This document shows, piece by piece, positions 41,507-49,741 of a stretch of DNA of 49,741 nt. Under the pieces are notes generated by a model. The model ran no database searches. It had not been told where the DNA came from and was given only the letters and a program-made list of their open reading frames with translations. The translations under genes were made by a program, and so were the position numbers. The first letter of the stretch is position 1. Each line of letters opens with the position of its first letter. The DNA is taken from contig JAQVCB010000001.1 of NCBI GenBank assembly GCA_028689995.1, forward strand, positions 42,326-92,066, given 5' to 3'. Source of the DNA: Candidatus Gastranaerophilales bacterium (GTDB lineage Bacteria > Cyanobacteriota > Vampirovibrionia > Gastranaerophilales > UBA9579).

Positions 41507-43207
41507 ATGATAAAAAGTTTATCAATAAATAACTTTGCCTTAATAGATCAGACAAAAACAGAATTTGGCTCCGGTTTAAATATTCTTACCGGGGAGACTG
41601 GCGCAGGCAAAAGTATTCTTATTGATGCAATTGATCTGGCATTCGGCGCAAGAGCTTCAAAGGAACAAATCAAAACAGGGGAAGACAAAGCCCTAATTGA
41701 GCTGACAGTTGAACTTTCTAAATCATTTCCTATAAATTTACTATCGGAAAATGGCATTGAAACAGACGATAATACACTGGTTATTTCAAGAGAAATAACC
41801 CATAGTGCAACAAGATCGAGAATAAATGGAGTTCTGATTACTCAAAGTTACCTTCAAACCCTGAGAGAATATCTTATTGATATTCACAGTCAGCATGAAA
41901 CTTATAATTACCTTCAACCCAGAACCCATATTGACCTGCTTGATCAGTATGGAGACAAACAGCATCAGAAATTAACAGAAAATATCGGCAATATTTATTC
42001 TGAATATAAGCAAACTTCAAGTGAGCTTGACTTTGCAGGTTCAAATATTCAGGAAAAAGAACAAAGACTTGATTTTTTAAAATTTCAAATAAGCGAGATC
42101 GAAAATGCAAAAATTGAAAATCCTGATGAATACGAGAGTTTGATGCAGGAAAGGCTGGTTCTTTTAAATGCCGAAGAATTAAAAGACCTTTCTTTTTCAA
42201 GTTATAGCTGTCTTTACAGTCAGGACAGCAGTATAATTGATATTCTTGGTCAGATTGAAAATAAGCTAGTCAGAGCCTCTGAATTGGACAAAAACTTATC
42301 CGAGCACATTGAGTTAATCACTTCAAGTGTAATCAATCTTAAAGACGCAGCAGACGGTCTTAGAAATTATTCGGAAAGTCTTGAGACCGATAATGAAAAA
42401 TTAGTCCAGATTGAAGAAAGAATCGATGTTTTAGACAAATTAAAAAGAAAGTACGGGCCTTCATTAAGTGATATACTTGATAATCTTGAAAAATTTCAGC
42501 ATGAATTAATCGAAATAGAAATAAACAGCGAAAATATTGAAAAGTTATCTCAAAAACTCAAAATGATTCAGGAAAATTTAAAAATATCGGCTGGTAATCT
42601 TTCGGATTCAAGAAAAAAATTGGCCTCTGTACTATCTGACTTGATTCAAAAAGAACTTATTAAGCTTGAAATGCCAAAAGTTCAGTTTTTTATTAAGGTT
42701 GAAGATAAAAATGAAATATTATCAAAAGGTAAAGACGATGTAGAGTTTTTAATTTCTCCAAATTCAGGAGAACCTTTAAAATCTCTCGCTAAAATAGCCA
42801 GTGGTGGTGAAATATCCAGAGTTATGCTTGCTGTTAAAACAATTCTTGCTAAAGCTGACAGGGTAGATACGGTTATTTTTGATGAAATTGACACAGGTAC
42901 AAGCGGAAAGACTTCTCAGGTCATAGCAGAAGAGCTTGTTAATTTATCATTAAGTCATCAGATTTTATGTATTACTCATCAGCCAATGATTGCGGCTATG
43001 GCTGACCAGTATTTCTATATTAGTAAGCTTCAAAGTGAGAATAAGACAAGTATAATTGTTCACAATCTAAATCAGGAAGAAAGAATCTCTGCAATTTCAA
43101 AACTTGCAAGCGGGTCTTCAGATGATCAGGATGCTCTTAATTTTGCAAATAAATTGATTCAACAGGCTAATGAGTTTAAAAGCAGGATAAATTTAGTAAA
43201 AGTGTAG
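41507..43207 (+). CDS. recN: DNA repair protein RecN
   Basis: The 566-residue SMC-like ATPase helps double-strand break repair. Walker A is GETGAGKS (29-36). A long coiled-coil region runs from about 150 to 370. The ABC signature LASGGEISRVMLAVK and Walker B VIFDEIDTG are near the end. It starts 12 bp after nadK. A GGTGCAG/CTGCACC hairpin begins right at its stop and the inverted 0.5-kb repeat follows. Confidence 0.95.
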   Translation: MIKSLSINNFALIDQTKTEFGSGLNILTGETGAGKSILIDAIDLAFGARASKEQIKTGEDKALIELTVELSKSFPINLLSENGIETDDNTLVISREITHSATRSRINGVLITQSYLQTLREYLIDIHSQHETYNYLQPRTHIDLLDQYGDKQHQKLTENIGNIYSEYKQTSSELDFAGSNIQEKEQRLDFLKFQISEIENAKIENPDEYESLMQERLVLLNAEELKDLSFSSYSCLYSQDSSIIDILGQIENKLVRASELDKNLSEHIELITSSVINLKDAADGLRNYSESLETDNEKLVQIEERIDVLDKLKRKYGPSLSDILDNLEKFQHELIEIEINSENIEKLSQKLKMIQENLKISAGNLSDSRKKLASVLSDLIQKELIKLEMPKVQFFIKVEDKNEILSKGKDDVEFLISPNSGEPLKSLAKIASGGEISRVMLAVKTILAKADRVDTVIFDEIDTGTSGKTSQVIAEELVNLSLSHQILCITHQPMIAAMADQYFYISKLQSENKTSIIVHNLNQEERISAISKLASGSSDDQDALNFANKLIQQANEFKSRINLVKV

Positions 43208-43225
43208 GGTGCAGATTTCTGCACC
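43208..43225 (+). terminator. Hairpin at the recN stop
   Basis: GGTGCAGA and TCTGCACC pair around two bases immediately after the recN TAG. No T-run follows, so it is either an imperfect terminator or one of the small palindromic repeats of this region. Confidence 0.45.
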
Positions 43226-43231
43226 GATTCA

Positions 43232-43760
43232 GTTTGTATCGGTAAATTTGCTAATTCGTCGGAACAATGTTTAATTATATTCAAATTTTATAGATTATTG
43301 TTCCTCCTCACCCACAAGGGGCAGAGCAAATTTACCTGTTTATGTCGCTCATAAGAACTGCACAAAACTTTCATATGCTACAAAAATTACCTGTTGCTGA
43401 CAATTATTTTTCATTTATTTTATTTTTGTTTTAGTTAGAAGTTTTTAAAATGCAGAAATTCAGGTTTTTATAGTCAAGATAGTTTTATTGTGTGGATATT
43501 TATCCGCAACAGGTAATTTTCTCCGCCGATGAAAAGTTTTTAGCATTTCTAATTCGCTTTTTATAAAATTATTTCAAAAAATACGAAATTCTTTTAAGGG
43601 GGAATTTAATTAATTTAATATAATTAACCAAACTGTCATCTTGAGGAGCGAAGCGACGTGAGGATCTTACCAATAAACAAGTGTGAAGTCTTAGTTGGCA
43701 AGATTGCCACAGGCTGCTTCACAGCCTTCGCAATGACAAAATAATCAAAAAATACAAATG
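43232..43760. repeat. Copy B of the ~0.5-kb composite inverted repeat
   Basis: This is the reverse complement of 71-559 in the same block order. The stretch 43698-43758 is identical over about 60 bp to the copy near 79-140. The 43232-43560 block matches 247-559 with scattered changes, and between these lies a diverged part (43560-43690) containing GAGGAGCGAAGCGACG, a core found in many dispersed bacterial repeats. The octamer CTAATTCG is kept at 43251-43258 and 43549-43556. No gene is present. Confidence 0.85.
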
Positions 43761-43964
43761 GGGGGTTCGGGGGCATAGCCCCTGATTGAAGATAGCTTAC
43801 TGACACTTGTCCGCCAAATAGAGCTTTAGCGAATAGTCAAAGAATCTAACGGTGCGCAATTACGCACCCTATCACGCTTAATTCATCTAATATGTGGTCT
43901 TTTAAATTATTTATTAATTTTTCTAGCCGAGTAGGTTGGGTAAATTTGACCCAACAAAATAATC
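43761..43964. repeat. Cluster of small GC palindromes
   Basis: Within 200 bp there are GGGGCATAGCCCC (near 43770), GGTGCGCAATTACGCACC (near 43851) and TTGGGTAAATTTGACCCAA (near 43936). The last sits 20 bp downstream of the YibE/F fragment and may act as its terminator. No gene is visible. Confidence 0.6.
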
Positions 43965-44186
43965 TTATTCCTTATTCTGCTTTGCATAATCTTGGATTGA
44001 TTCTGCAATACCTGTTTCCTTACCCATCAAATAACCAGCAACAACAGCAGTAATAGGTACTGAAAGTATAATTCCGATACTTCCTGCGATGGCGGCGGTT
44101 ATTTCTGTTGCTATTGAATTAAGATTAATGAGTTTCACAAGTGGTGCATCGGCAGCCAGAAGTATTAACGGCAAAAAACTTCCTAT
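43965..44186 (-). pseudogene. C-terminal remainder of the YibE/F gene after an in-frame amber codon
   Basis: After the TAG at 44187-44189 the same frame continues as IGSFLPLILLAADAPLVKL to a TAA at 43965. It encodes the last membrane helices of the YibE/F family, including NSIATEITAAIAGSIGIILSVPITAVVA. No ribosome-binding site supports separate translation, though a TTG at 44174 exists. The protein-level continuity on both sides of the stop shows the break is one codon. Confidence 0.7.
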
Positions 44187-45110
44187 CTAAGCAAGTATCA
44201 ATGTGTTTGACATTGCTCCCATTATGTCCCTGCCGACATTTAATCCTGAAGTAATAAGCTGTTTAAAGGTTAAAGAATTATCAATGCATTTCATTTCGGC
44301 AATACTACTTGCTATTGAAATACCAATATCCATTATTGCACCCAGAGCGCCGATAATCATAGCTGAAGTTAACAGTCCGGTAAAGTTTATATCGGGTCTT
44401 GATGACCATAACATAATAGATTCCTGATCATGAAGTCCTGAAAGGGGAGCTATTTTAATGATTAAAAATGAAATCAATCCAGCGCTGGCGACTCCTCCAA
44501 GAGTCCCAATGCAGGCAGCAACACTTTTCAGGTTAAATCCTCCGATTAGAAACATTGAAAAAATTGTTGAAACAAAAGCAACAGCTACCGTTACAGGAAT
44601 AATAGGAAATTTATTTAAAATTGCAGGTACAAGAATAAAAAATACAAGAAATGCAGTTACAAGTACTGATGTAAGTGATTTTAATCCCTTCATTCCACCT
44701 ATAATCAGTAATAATGAAGCAAATAGCCCTGCTAAAATCATCAATGCAGGAGATCGTTCTCTGTCAGATATGTTAATATCAAGATTATTCCCCTGCTTTT
44801 CTATATCAAGAATAACCCTGCTGCCGGGTTTTACCTTTATGTCATAAGCAGGACTTGAAGTAAGCTGGTTTTCAACTTCAACGACTTTTCCCTTGTACTT
44901 ACCACTTAGTATTTTAACCTTTACAAGCTGTAAAACCTGATTTCCGCCTAAAGTTTCCTGTAAAGTTTTATTTTGAGTTTCTGAAACAATACTTTGAACA
45001 ATTCCTGACGCATACTGAACATTATCTGGATTGTTCTGGCTTTGAGCATAGGCAGGCATCAAAAATCCAAGAAATATAGCTATTAAAGATAAAATTAAAG
45101 GTTGTTTCAT
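44187..45110 (-). CDS. YibE/F-family membrane protein, truncated by an amber codon
   Basis: The 307-residue reading frame has a signal peptide ending in PAYAQS, an extracytoplasmic beta domain (about 30-125) and six or so membrane helices. It stops at TAG after MGAMSNTLILA, in the middle of the conserved core. In relatives the sequence goes on with an aromatic residue and a further 70-80 residues, which are present downstream in the same frame (43965-44186). The full product would have 381 residues. The function of the family is unknown; a transport role is often guessed. AGGAG lies before the ATG. It follows ruvB, separated by repeat E4. Confidence 0.75.
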   Translation of the reverse strand: MKQPLILSLIAIFLGFLMPAYAQSQNNPDNVQYASGIVQSIVSETQNKTLQETLGGNQVLQLVKVKILSGKYKGKVVEVENQLTSSPAYDIKVKPGSRVILDIEKQGNNLDINISDRERSPALMILAGLFASLLLIIGGMKGLKSLTSVLVTAFLVFFILVPAILNKFPIIPVTVAVAFVSTIFSMFLIGGFNLKSVAACIGTLGGVASAGLISFLIIKIAPLSGLHDQESIMLWSSRPDINFTGLLTSAMIIGALGAIMDIGISIASSIAEMKCIDNSLTFKQLITSGLNVGRDIMGAMSNTLILA

Positions 45111-45122
45111 AATATACTCCTG

Positions 45123-45194
45123 GAACGAGTTTGGCTAAAGCCCACACCGCCTTGCCAAGCAAGCCGTTTCGGCTTTGCCAGCACTCCCGCTTCG
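45123..45194. repeat. Stop-codon-associated palindromic repeat E4
   Basis: It goes from GAACGAGTTTGGCTAAAGCC through CCTTGCCAAGCAAGCC and GGCTTTGCC to ACTCCCGCTTCG. It fills the intergenic space between ruvB (stop 4 bp away) and the YibE/F gene. GGCTAAAGCC and GGCTTTGCC give it internal pairing. Confidence 0.75.
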
Positions 45195-45198
45195 TATC

Positions 45199-46266
45199 TT
45201 AAAACAAATTCTGTTGAGAAGAAGATATTTTACATCCCAAATGCTTATATCCGGCAGGAGAAACTTTCCTTCCTCTCGGAGTCCTTTGGATAAATCCCAT
45301 CTGTAGCAGAAACGGTTCATAAACATCTTCTATTGTTCTTATATCTTCCCCGAGTGCTGCACATAATGTATCTATACCAACAGGTCCGCCGTCATACTTT
45401 TCAATAATTAATTTCATTAAGTCTCTGTCAGTTGTATCAAGTCCCTGATGATCAACTTTTAATAAATCCAGAGATTTAATAGCGATATCTTTTGTAATAA
45501 TTCCGTCAGCTTTTACCGTGGCATAGTCTCTGACCCTTTTTAAAAGTCTATTGGCAATTCTTGGGGTTCCTCTTGAACGTGATGCTATAGTAGAAGCACC
45601 ATCTTCGGTAATTTTTGCTGCAATAATAGAAGCGGTTCTTTTTATAACGAACGATAATTCATCATTATTGTAAAATTCAAGTCTGTGAATTATTCCAAAT
45701 CTGTCTCTTAAAGGTCCTGAAAGAGCACCGGCTTTTGTTGTTGCGCCTATAAGAGTAAATTTTGGAATGGGAACTCTTAAAGTCTTTGTGCTTTGACCTT
45801 TTCCAGTAGTTCTGTCTATCGAAAAATCTTCCATAGCAGGATATAGAATTTCTTCAGCTACTTTATTCAGTCTGTGAATTTCATCTATAAAAAGCACTTC
45901 ACCAGTTTTTACAGTCATTAAAATCCCTATAAGATCTCTTGGTCGCTCAAGTGCCGGAGCTGAGGTAATTTTAACATTTACTCCCATCTCATTTGCAATT
46001 ACTCCTGCAAGAGTGGTTTTTCCAAGCCCGGGAGGTCCGTACAAAAGTAGATGATCTAAAGACTCCTGTCTTTGTTTTGAAGCGTCAAGACTTATTTTAA
46101 GAGTTTCTTTGAGTTGACTCTGGCCTATATATTCATTAAAGGTTTTTGGTCTTATACTGTTTTCAAAACATCGGTCATAATCAGTTTCGCAGGGTGCAAT
46201 ATTCTCCCTGGAATTTTCTTTTGATTTAGTCTTTTCGTTCTCTTTATCTGAAGAAATTATTGCCAC
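45199..46266 (-). CDS. ruvB: Holliday junction branch-migration helicase RuvB
   Basis: The 355-residue AAA+ motor moves Holliday junctions with RuvA. Walker A is GPPGLGKT (77-84), Walker B FIDEIH (D128-H131), sensor GATTKAG, and the winged-helix end has [22 protein letters not shown] polar N-terminal extension of about 30 residues precedes the core. It begins with GTG, six bases after AGAGG. RuvA and RuvC are not here, as often outside proteobacteria. Confidence 0.96.
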   Translation of the reverse strand: MAIISSDKENEKTKSKENSRENIAPCETDYDRCFENSIRPKTFNEYIGQSQLKETLKISLDASKQRQESLDHLLLYGPPGLGKTTLAGVIANEMGVNVKITSAPALERPRDLIGILMTVKTGEVLFIDEIHRLNKVAEEILYPAMEDFSIDRTTGKGQSTKTLRVPIPKFTLIGATTKAGALSGPLRDRFGIIHRLEFYNNDELSFVIKRTASIIAAKITEDGASTIASRSRGTPRIANRLLKRVRDYATVKADGIITKDIAIKSLDLLKVDHQGLDTTDRDLMKLIIEKYDGGPVGIDTLCAALGEDIRTIEDVYEPFLLQMGFIQRTPRGRKVSPAGYKHLGCKISSSQQNLF

Positions 46267-46416
46267 TATAAACCTCTTGTTTTGTTGAGTATTATAATTA
46301 ACTGTTTCCTGTAATATTATACATTAACAAATACACAACAACAGTTTAATCTGTCTTTGACTATGAATAAAAAAAGAGAAAGCTAATGCCTCCCCTTTTT
46401 AATATCAAATTTAATA

Positions 46417-47322
46417 TTAATTTATTTCTATAACTTCAAGTTTAACTTTGGATATTCCTGAGGTGAACATGTCTATTTTTTTTGCAGCAGCAGCTGATAA
46501 GTCAATTATTCTTCCGGGAATATATGGTCCTCTGTCTGTAATCTTAACAACACATGTCTTACTGTTTTGTAAATTTGTTACTTTAACTAAAGAACCAAAT
46601 GGTAAGGTTTTATGAGCAGCAGTGAATTTATGGGTATTAAATCTGCTGCCGTCAGCAGTCTTTCTACCGTTAAAAAATCCGCCGTACCATGAAGCAATTC
46701 CAATCTGTTCTTTGCCTGCAACTTTTTTAACTTCAGTATATTTTCTTGAAAAAGCAACTGATAGGCCACTTCTGGATGCAATTAATGAATTGTCTCTTAC
46801 AAATTTTGGTGCACCGAGAGATGTTCTGATATTATTTACCCATTGTCTGGCAAGTTCTGCATTTGTTATATGAAGAGATTCTGCAACTTTTGAATCGGAG
46901 GTAAATAAAGGTTTATTATTTGCTCTTCCTATTGCAATGCCGTCTTGAAAGCCGGGAAGAATAGTTTTTGGATCACCGTTATTAGAAATAAATAGATTTA
47001 TCCTGCTAACAAGAGATTTTGCTCTTTGCTCAGGTGAAAATCCACCTTCTGTTTCTATAAAGTACGCCACTTGTTTATTATTTATATAAACACCAGCAGC
47101 TTTAGGCATATCTTTCTTGTAGGTGAAAGCGTTATAACGTGCAATATTTATTTTCTTAGGTTGCACTAAAACTTTCTTGGCAGATAAAGTTTCCAGAGAA
47201 TGGCTTTGTGCACTATTGGTAGTATCCTCCAATACATTTGCATTTGTTATACAAGAAGTAGACATCAGAACAAACAAGCCTGAAGCTAATATCATCTTGT
47301 AAACATTTTTAAATCCATTCAT
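46417..47322 (-). CDS. RlpA-family septal ring/lytic transglycosylase-like protein
   Basis: A 301-residue exported protein. The signal peptide is [24 protein letters not shown]; the lipobox is poor, so lipidation is uncertain. The C-terminal ~95 residues form the double-psi beta-barrel of Rlp[32 protein letters not shown] and [16 protein letters not shown]. RlpA of Pseudomonas cuts glycan strands lacking stem peptides. The middle part (about 90-200) is unrelated to known RlpA domains. The ATG at 47322 has AGGA seven bases upstream; the ATG at 47340 lies before it. Confidence 0.85.
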   Translation of the reverse strand: MNGFKNVYKMILASGLFVLMSTSCITNANVLEDTTNSAQSHSLETLSAKKVLVQPKKINIARYNAFTYKKDMPKAAGVYINNKQVAYFIETEGGFSPEQRAKSLVSRINLFISNNGDPKTILPGFQDGIAIGRANNKPLFTSDSKVAESLHITNAELARQWVNNIRTSLGAPKFVRDNSLIASRSGLSVAFSRKYTEVKKVAGKEQIGIASWYGGFFNGRKTADGSRFNTHKFTAAHKTLPFGSLVKVTNLQNSKTCVVKITDRGPYIPGRIIDLSAAAAKKIDMFTSGISKVKLEVIEIN

Positions 47323-47640
47323 ACCTGGTTCCTCGCTCATGTTTATTTCATCTTTATAATATTGCTTAATTTTTCTTGTCCACTGATTTATTAAATAGGA
47401 TAATTAAAAACTGTCAAATTGGTAAATACTATGTAATGACATGTTCTGAATGTCGCATGAAAAGTAAAGATTCTAAATAAATTTATTCAGAATATGAATA
47501 ATTCATTTTTATAAAACAGTGAGCTTTGCATTCTTGGTATAAAGCTAAAAATCCTAAATTCGAGAATAGAAATATTAAGATCTGGTAATATTTCTTAATA
47601 TTTAGCAATAAATCTATATTTATAAATAAAAAATTATAGC
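47323..47640. other. AT-rich intergenic region
   Basis: This 318-bp gap lies between two minus-strand genes. Apart from the expected promoter region of the RlpA gene, which shows no clear consensus, I see nothing in it. Confidence 0.4.
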
Positions 47641-48906
47641 TCATTCGGTTTTAGAAAGTGTATTTTGGATTATTGCACCAATGTTAGGATCATTAATTTT
47701 GGAGAGTAACTCATTTATATCTTCAATATTGTCTAGATAATGCATTTTTGAAAGAGCAATAACTGCTTCACAAATCACTACTTCAGATTCAATGTTATTA
47801 GATAAGAGTCCAAGTATGTATGGTAATGAATTTTCAAGTTCCAATTCACTAATTACACTTATCGCAGCTATTTTTCTCTTTTGATCTACTACAACCAGTT
47901 CTTTATTTATATTTTTAATTTGTTTATCCCAAAATTCGTTGCCTTCAGATAATAAGAGGTGAAAAATTTCTTCTAATTCGCTCAGAACGGATTTTTCCTC
48001 ATCAAATGTATATTGAGAATTTTCCATAAATAATATTATTTTTGTTTTTGATTTAAGAAGAAGTTGTGCATATTTACCGGAAAGGCTGCTATCAGGATTA
48101 TTATTAGCTAATTCGATAAGTTTTTCAATACATTCATAGATTTTAAAATCCTGTAAAACTCCAAGTGTCCAAATTTCTGCAATGCCGGATAATATGTTGT
48201 CGAAAGCTTCAAAGGCCAAAAGCTGGATTTCATAATCCACATTTTCAAAATATTCAAGTATATTTATAAAGCCTGCAATTTCTCCGGCAATATGTTCTTC
48301 CATATCTGATTCAGACATTGATTTAAGCATAGGAATAACAGCATCTTTATTTCCGTAACTGGCTAAAAACTGTGCTGATTCTATTTTTTCCCAGTCATCC
48401 AATGATTTTAAATTATCTAAAAAGTAATTATAGGAAAATAGATCGTTTAATTTGCCCAGAGCTTCTGCGGCATTAATTTTTAAAGGCTGATAATCTGATT
48501 TTGCTGCTTCAAATAGGCTAACTGCTGCATCTTTGTACTCTGCAAAACAAAAATATTTTGCTGCATAAGCTTTTTCCTGCGGTGTTCCTGTTTTTAAAAG
48601 CTCTAATAATTTTAAATTAAGGCTTTCATCAGAATATTTTGAAAAAGCCTGTGCAAAGCATCCATCCCAGTCCGGGGAGTGATATTTTAACAGAGGAAAA
48701 ACTTTTTCTAAATTATCTTTATTTATTGTTTTTAAAAACAGATTTCCAGCTTTTTCTTTTATATAGCTAAATAAATAATCTGAATTATCAATTAAGCAGA
48801 TCCATGCCTCAATATCAGGAGTATTTATAATATGTTGTGCAGCTTTTTCTGCCTTAAATTTGTCTTTGCCAAGTAATTCCGAAGTCCATCTGTTTGGTAA
48901 ATTCAT
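47641..48906 (-). CDS. HEAT-repeat-like protein of unknown function
   Basis: A 421-residue all-alpha protein without signal peptide. Repeating helical pairs, for example EKAYAAKYFCFAEYKDAAVSLFEAAKSDYQ, LKINAAEALGKLND and VVICEAVIALSKM, resemble HEAT or PBS-lyase-type repeats used to bind proteins. The middle (about 230-330) is less regular. GGAG stands six bases before the ATG. No linked gene hints at a partner. Confidence 0.65.
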   Translation of the reverse strand: MNLPNRWTSELLGKDKFKAEKAAQHIINTPDIEAWICLIDNSDYLFSYIKEKAGNLFLKTINKDNLEKVFPLLKYHSPDWDGCFAQAFSKYSDESLNLKLLELLKTGTPQEKAYAAKYFCFAEYKDAAVSLFEAAKSDYQPLKINAAEALGKLNDLFSYNYFLDNLKSLDDWEKIESAQFLASYGNKDAVIPMLKSMSESDMEEHIAGEIAGFINILEYFENVDYEIQLLAFEAFDNILSGIAEIWTLGVLQDFKIYECIEKLIELANNNPDSSLSGKYAQLLLKSKTKIILFMENSQYTFDEEKSVLSELEEIFHLLLSEGNEFWDKQIKNINKELVVVDQKRKIAAISVISELELENSLPYILGLLSNNIESEVVICEAVIALSKMHYLDNIEDINELLSKINDPNIGAIIQNTLSKTE

Positions 48907-49003
48907 CTTTTACTCCATTAAGTGGAAAAGTTAGTATTAACGTCTATTCTTTATTCAGGTTTAATAACTTTAGGTTTGTCTTGATAGAGATTTAATATTT
49001 TTT

Positions 49004-49012
49004 TGTTATAAT
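49004..49012 (+). promoter_or_regulatory. Extended -10 promoter with long leader
   Basis: TGTTATAAT is a perfect extended -10. The next plus-strand gene starts at 49277, so the transcript would carry a leader of about 255 nt, which includes an AAAATGAAAAA/TTTTTCATTTT hairpin at 49198-49223. Confidence 0.5.
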
Positions 49013-49276
49013 TTGTAGTTTCGCTGTGAGGTCGTTTAATTGAGTGTAATTTCCATTATATGATAACGATTATTTTTATCCAGTAAAAAAATCATGTTTT
49101 CTATAAAATCATTTATTTATATGAATTTTCTCCATTTATTGTCTGTTTTTATAAAGTTTTAAATTATTAAACCGATAAATCATGTACAAGTTGTATCAAA
49201 AATGAAAAATTCTTTTTCATTTTGTTAGTAACGAATAGGAATATAAAGTATTAATAATTAATTCAAGGATGAAATT

Positions 49277-49618
49277 ATGCTGATAGAAAAATGTTTGGAA
49301 AATCCTGTTAATTTAAAAAGGATTAGGACCGAAAAGATGCTTGAAAAGTATAGTCTTGTTTTAAAGGAGGATGTCTGGAAAAAAGGATTATTGCTTCTTA
49401 GAAATGGACTTTATCTGTCAGAAGAAGTTATAGAGAAGTTAATAAACTTTGGAATTCATGAAATTAATGTTCATTACTATGAAGATAACTTTGGAGAAGA
49501 AGAAAAATACATTGAAATGTTAAAACGAAACTTTTTGAAAAATCAAAATGTATTTATTTTCGATAAAAATATAAAAAATTCAGTTTATTTCGCCAATATT
49601 CTTATTCATACAGGTTAA
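49277..49618 (+). CDS. Small protein resembling the N-terminal module of HD-GYP proteins
   Basis: A 113-residue protein whose first ~70 residues (RIRTEKMLEKYSLVLKEDVWKKGLLLLRNGLYLSEEVIEKLINFGIHEINVH) follow the pattern of the short module that precedes HD-GYP phosphodiesterase domains (pGmvLaxdV..G.LLL..Gt.Lt...i.kL...gi..v.v). No HD-GYP domain follows; it ends after 40 more residues. It may be a free-standing regulator or a remnant. AAGGATG lies six bases before the ATG. A long leader precedes it. Confidence 0.5.
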   Translation: MLIEKCLENPVNLKRIRTEKMLEKYSLVLKEDVWKKGLLLLRNGLYLSEEVIEKLINFGIHEINVHYYEDNFGEEEKYIEMLKRNFLKNQNVFIFDKNIKNSVYFANILIHTG

Positions 49619-49638
49619 GACCACTGCACATGGTTTTA

Positions 49639-49647
49639 TGGTATAAT
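49639..49647 (+). promoter_or_regulatory. Extended -10 promoter
   Basis: TGGTATAAT is a perfect extended -10, about 30 bp before the next ATG at 49677. Confidence 0.6.
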
Positions 49648-49676
49648 GCAGTCATAGATTAGATTTAGAGGTGGAT

Positions 49677-49741
49677 ATGACTACATTTTTTATGATAGGT
49701 GTTGCTGATAAAATTAAAAATAATAAAATAGTTGCAGTTGG
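49677..49741 (+). CDS. Start of a further gene, cut by the window end
   Basis: The ATG at 49677 has AGAGG five bases upstream and a strong promoter in front. Only 21 residues are visible (MTTFFMIGVADKIKNNKIVAV and one more), too few to name a family. Confidence 0.55.
   Translation, partial: MTTFFMIGVADKIKNNKIVAV

Noticed and set aside
43965-44189. TAG codon as pyrrolysine or genome-wide recoding
   Set aside because: No pyl genes are visible and TAG is used as a normal stop by several genes here, for example recN at 43205-43207.
49618-49634. AGACCACTGCACATGGT as another MITE end
   Set aside because: Only about 11 of 17 bases match the family end and a promoter and gene start follow at once, leaving no room for an element of normal size.
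1-49741. CRISPR arrays, prophages, integrons or defence islands
   Set aside because: No regularly spaced repeats, phage structural or cas-like genes, integrases or known defence families were seen in the window.

Overview
The window is AT-rich bacterial chromosome, tightly packed with housekeeping genes on both strands and with no phage, plasmid or CRISPR content. The source is inferred, not proven, to be a non-photosynthetic relative of cyanobacteria (Melainabacteria/Vampirovibrionia, possibly Gastranaerophilales). Clues are the cyanobacteria-like GyrA C-terminal box (QNRATRGKGG), ClpC-type N-domains, an SLH-domain envelope protein, lipoprotein and RlpA envelope genes, and anaerobic metabolism (PPDK, the hydrogenase maturase HydE, a DUF1858 redox protein). 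An assignment to another anaerobic AT-rich phylum cannot be excluded.

Layout. 1-692: intergenic DNA holding one copy of a ~0.5-kb composite repeat. 693-3943: a deoxyhypusine synthase-like enzyme, an ATPase-less protein with three ClpC N-domains, and a lipoprotein. 4030-8286 (minus): a secreted TPR protein and a coupled trio (ThiF-like adenylyltransferase, TIM-barrel isomerase, isochorismatase-like hydrolase). 8361-12490 (plus): TPR-glycosyltransferase, ComB-like phosphatase, proS. 12554-14627: a 151-bp MITE, a DegP-like protease, a zinc-ribbon protein, and a minus-strand pair of very small genes encoding a Cys-containing peptide and a one-helix membrane peptide. 14962-19499 (plus): rpmH-rnpA, gyrA, hydE. 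19513-27709 (mostly minus): a phosphatase, the tRNA-Leu(CAG)-infC-rpmI-rplT operon with an ATT start for infC, an EF-G-like GTPase, a chemoreceptor and an SLH protein. 28039-36586 (plus): class II aldolase, ppdK, bifunctional nuclease, DUF1858 protein, a three-gene glycosyltransferase cassette and an AI-2E-family permease. 37146-39668 (minus): GH38 alpha-mannosidase. 39778-43207 (plus): tlyA-nadK-recN, a compact operon. 43208-43964: second, inverted copy of the 0.5-kb repeat. 43965-48906 (minus): a YibE/F-family gene cut by an in-frame amber codon, ruvB, rlpA and a HEAT-like protein. 49277-end (plus): a small unknown protein and the start of another gene.

No single new multi-gene system stands out. 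The most unusual content is repetitive and regulatory: (i) the 43-kb-spaced inverted repeat; (ii) a family of ~70-bp palindromic elements that sit within a few bases of stop codons; (iii) a ~152-bp MITE family with 17-bp inverted ends and 7-bp direct repeats; (iv) the ATT-initiated infC behind a tRNA-Leu; (v) frequent extended -10 promoters; and (vi) the small-peptide locus at 14186-14627. Coordinates given for starts reflect my choice from ribosome-binding sites; computed searches were not available, so family calls rest on motifs read by eye.
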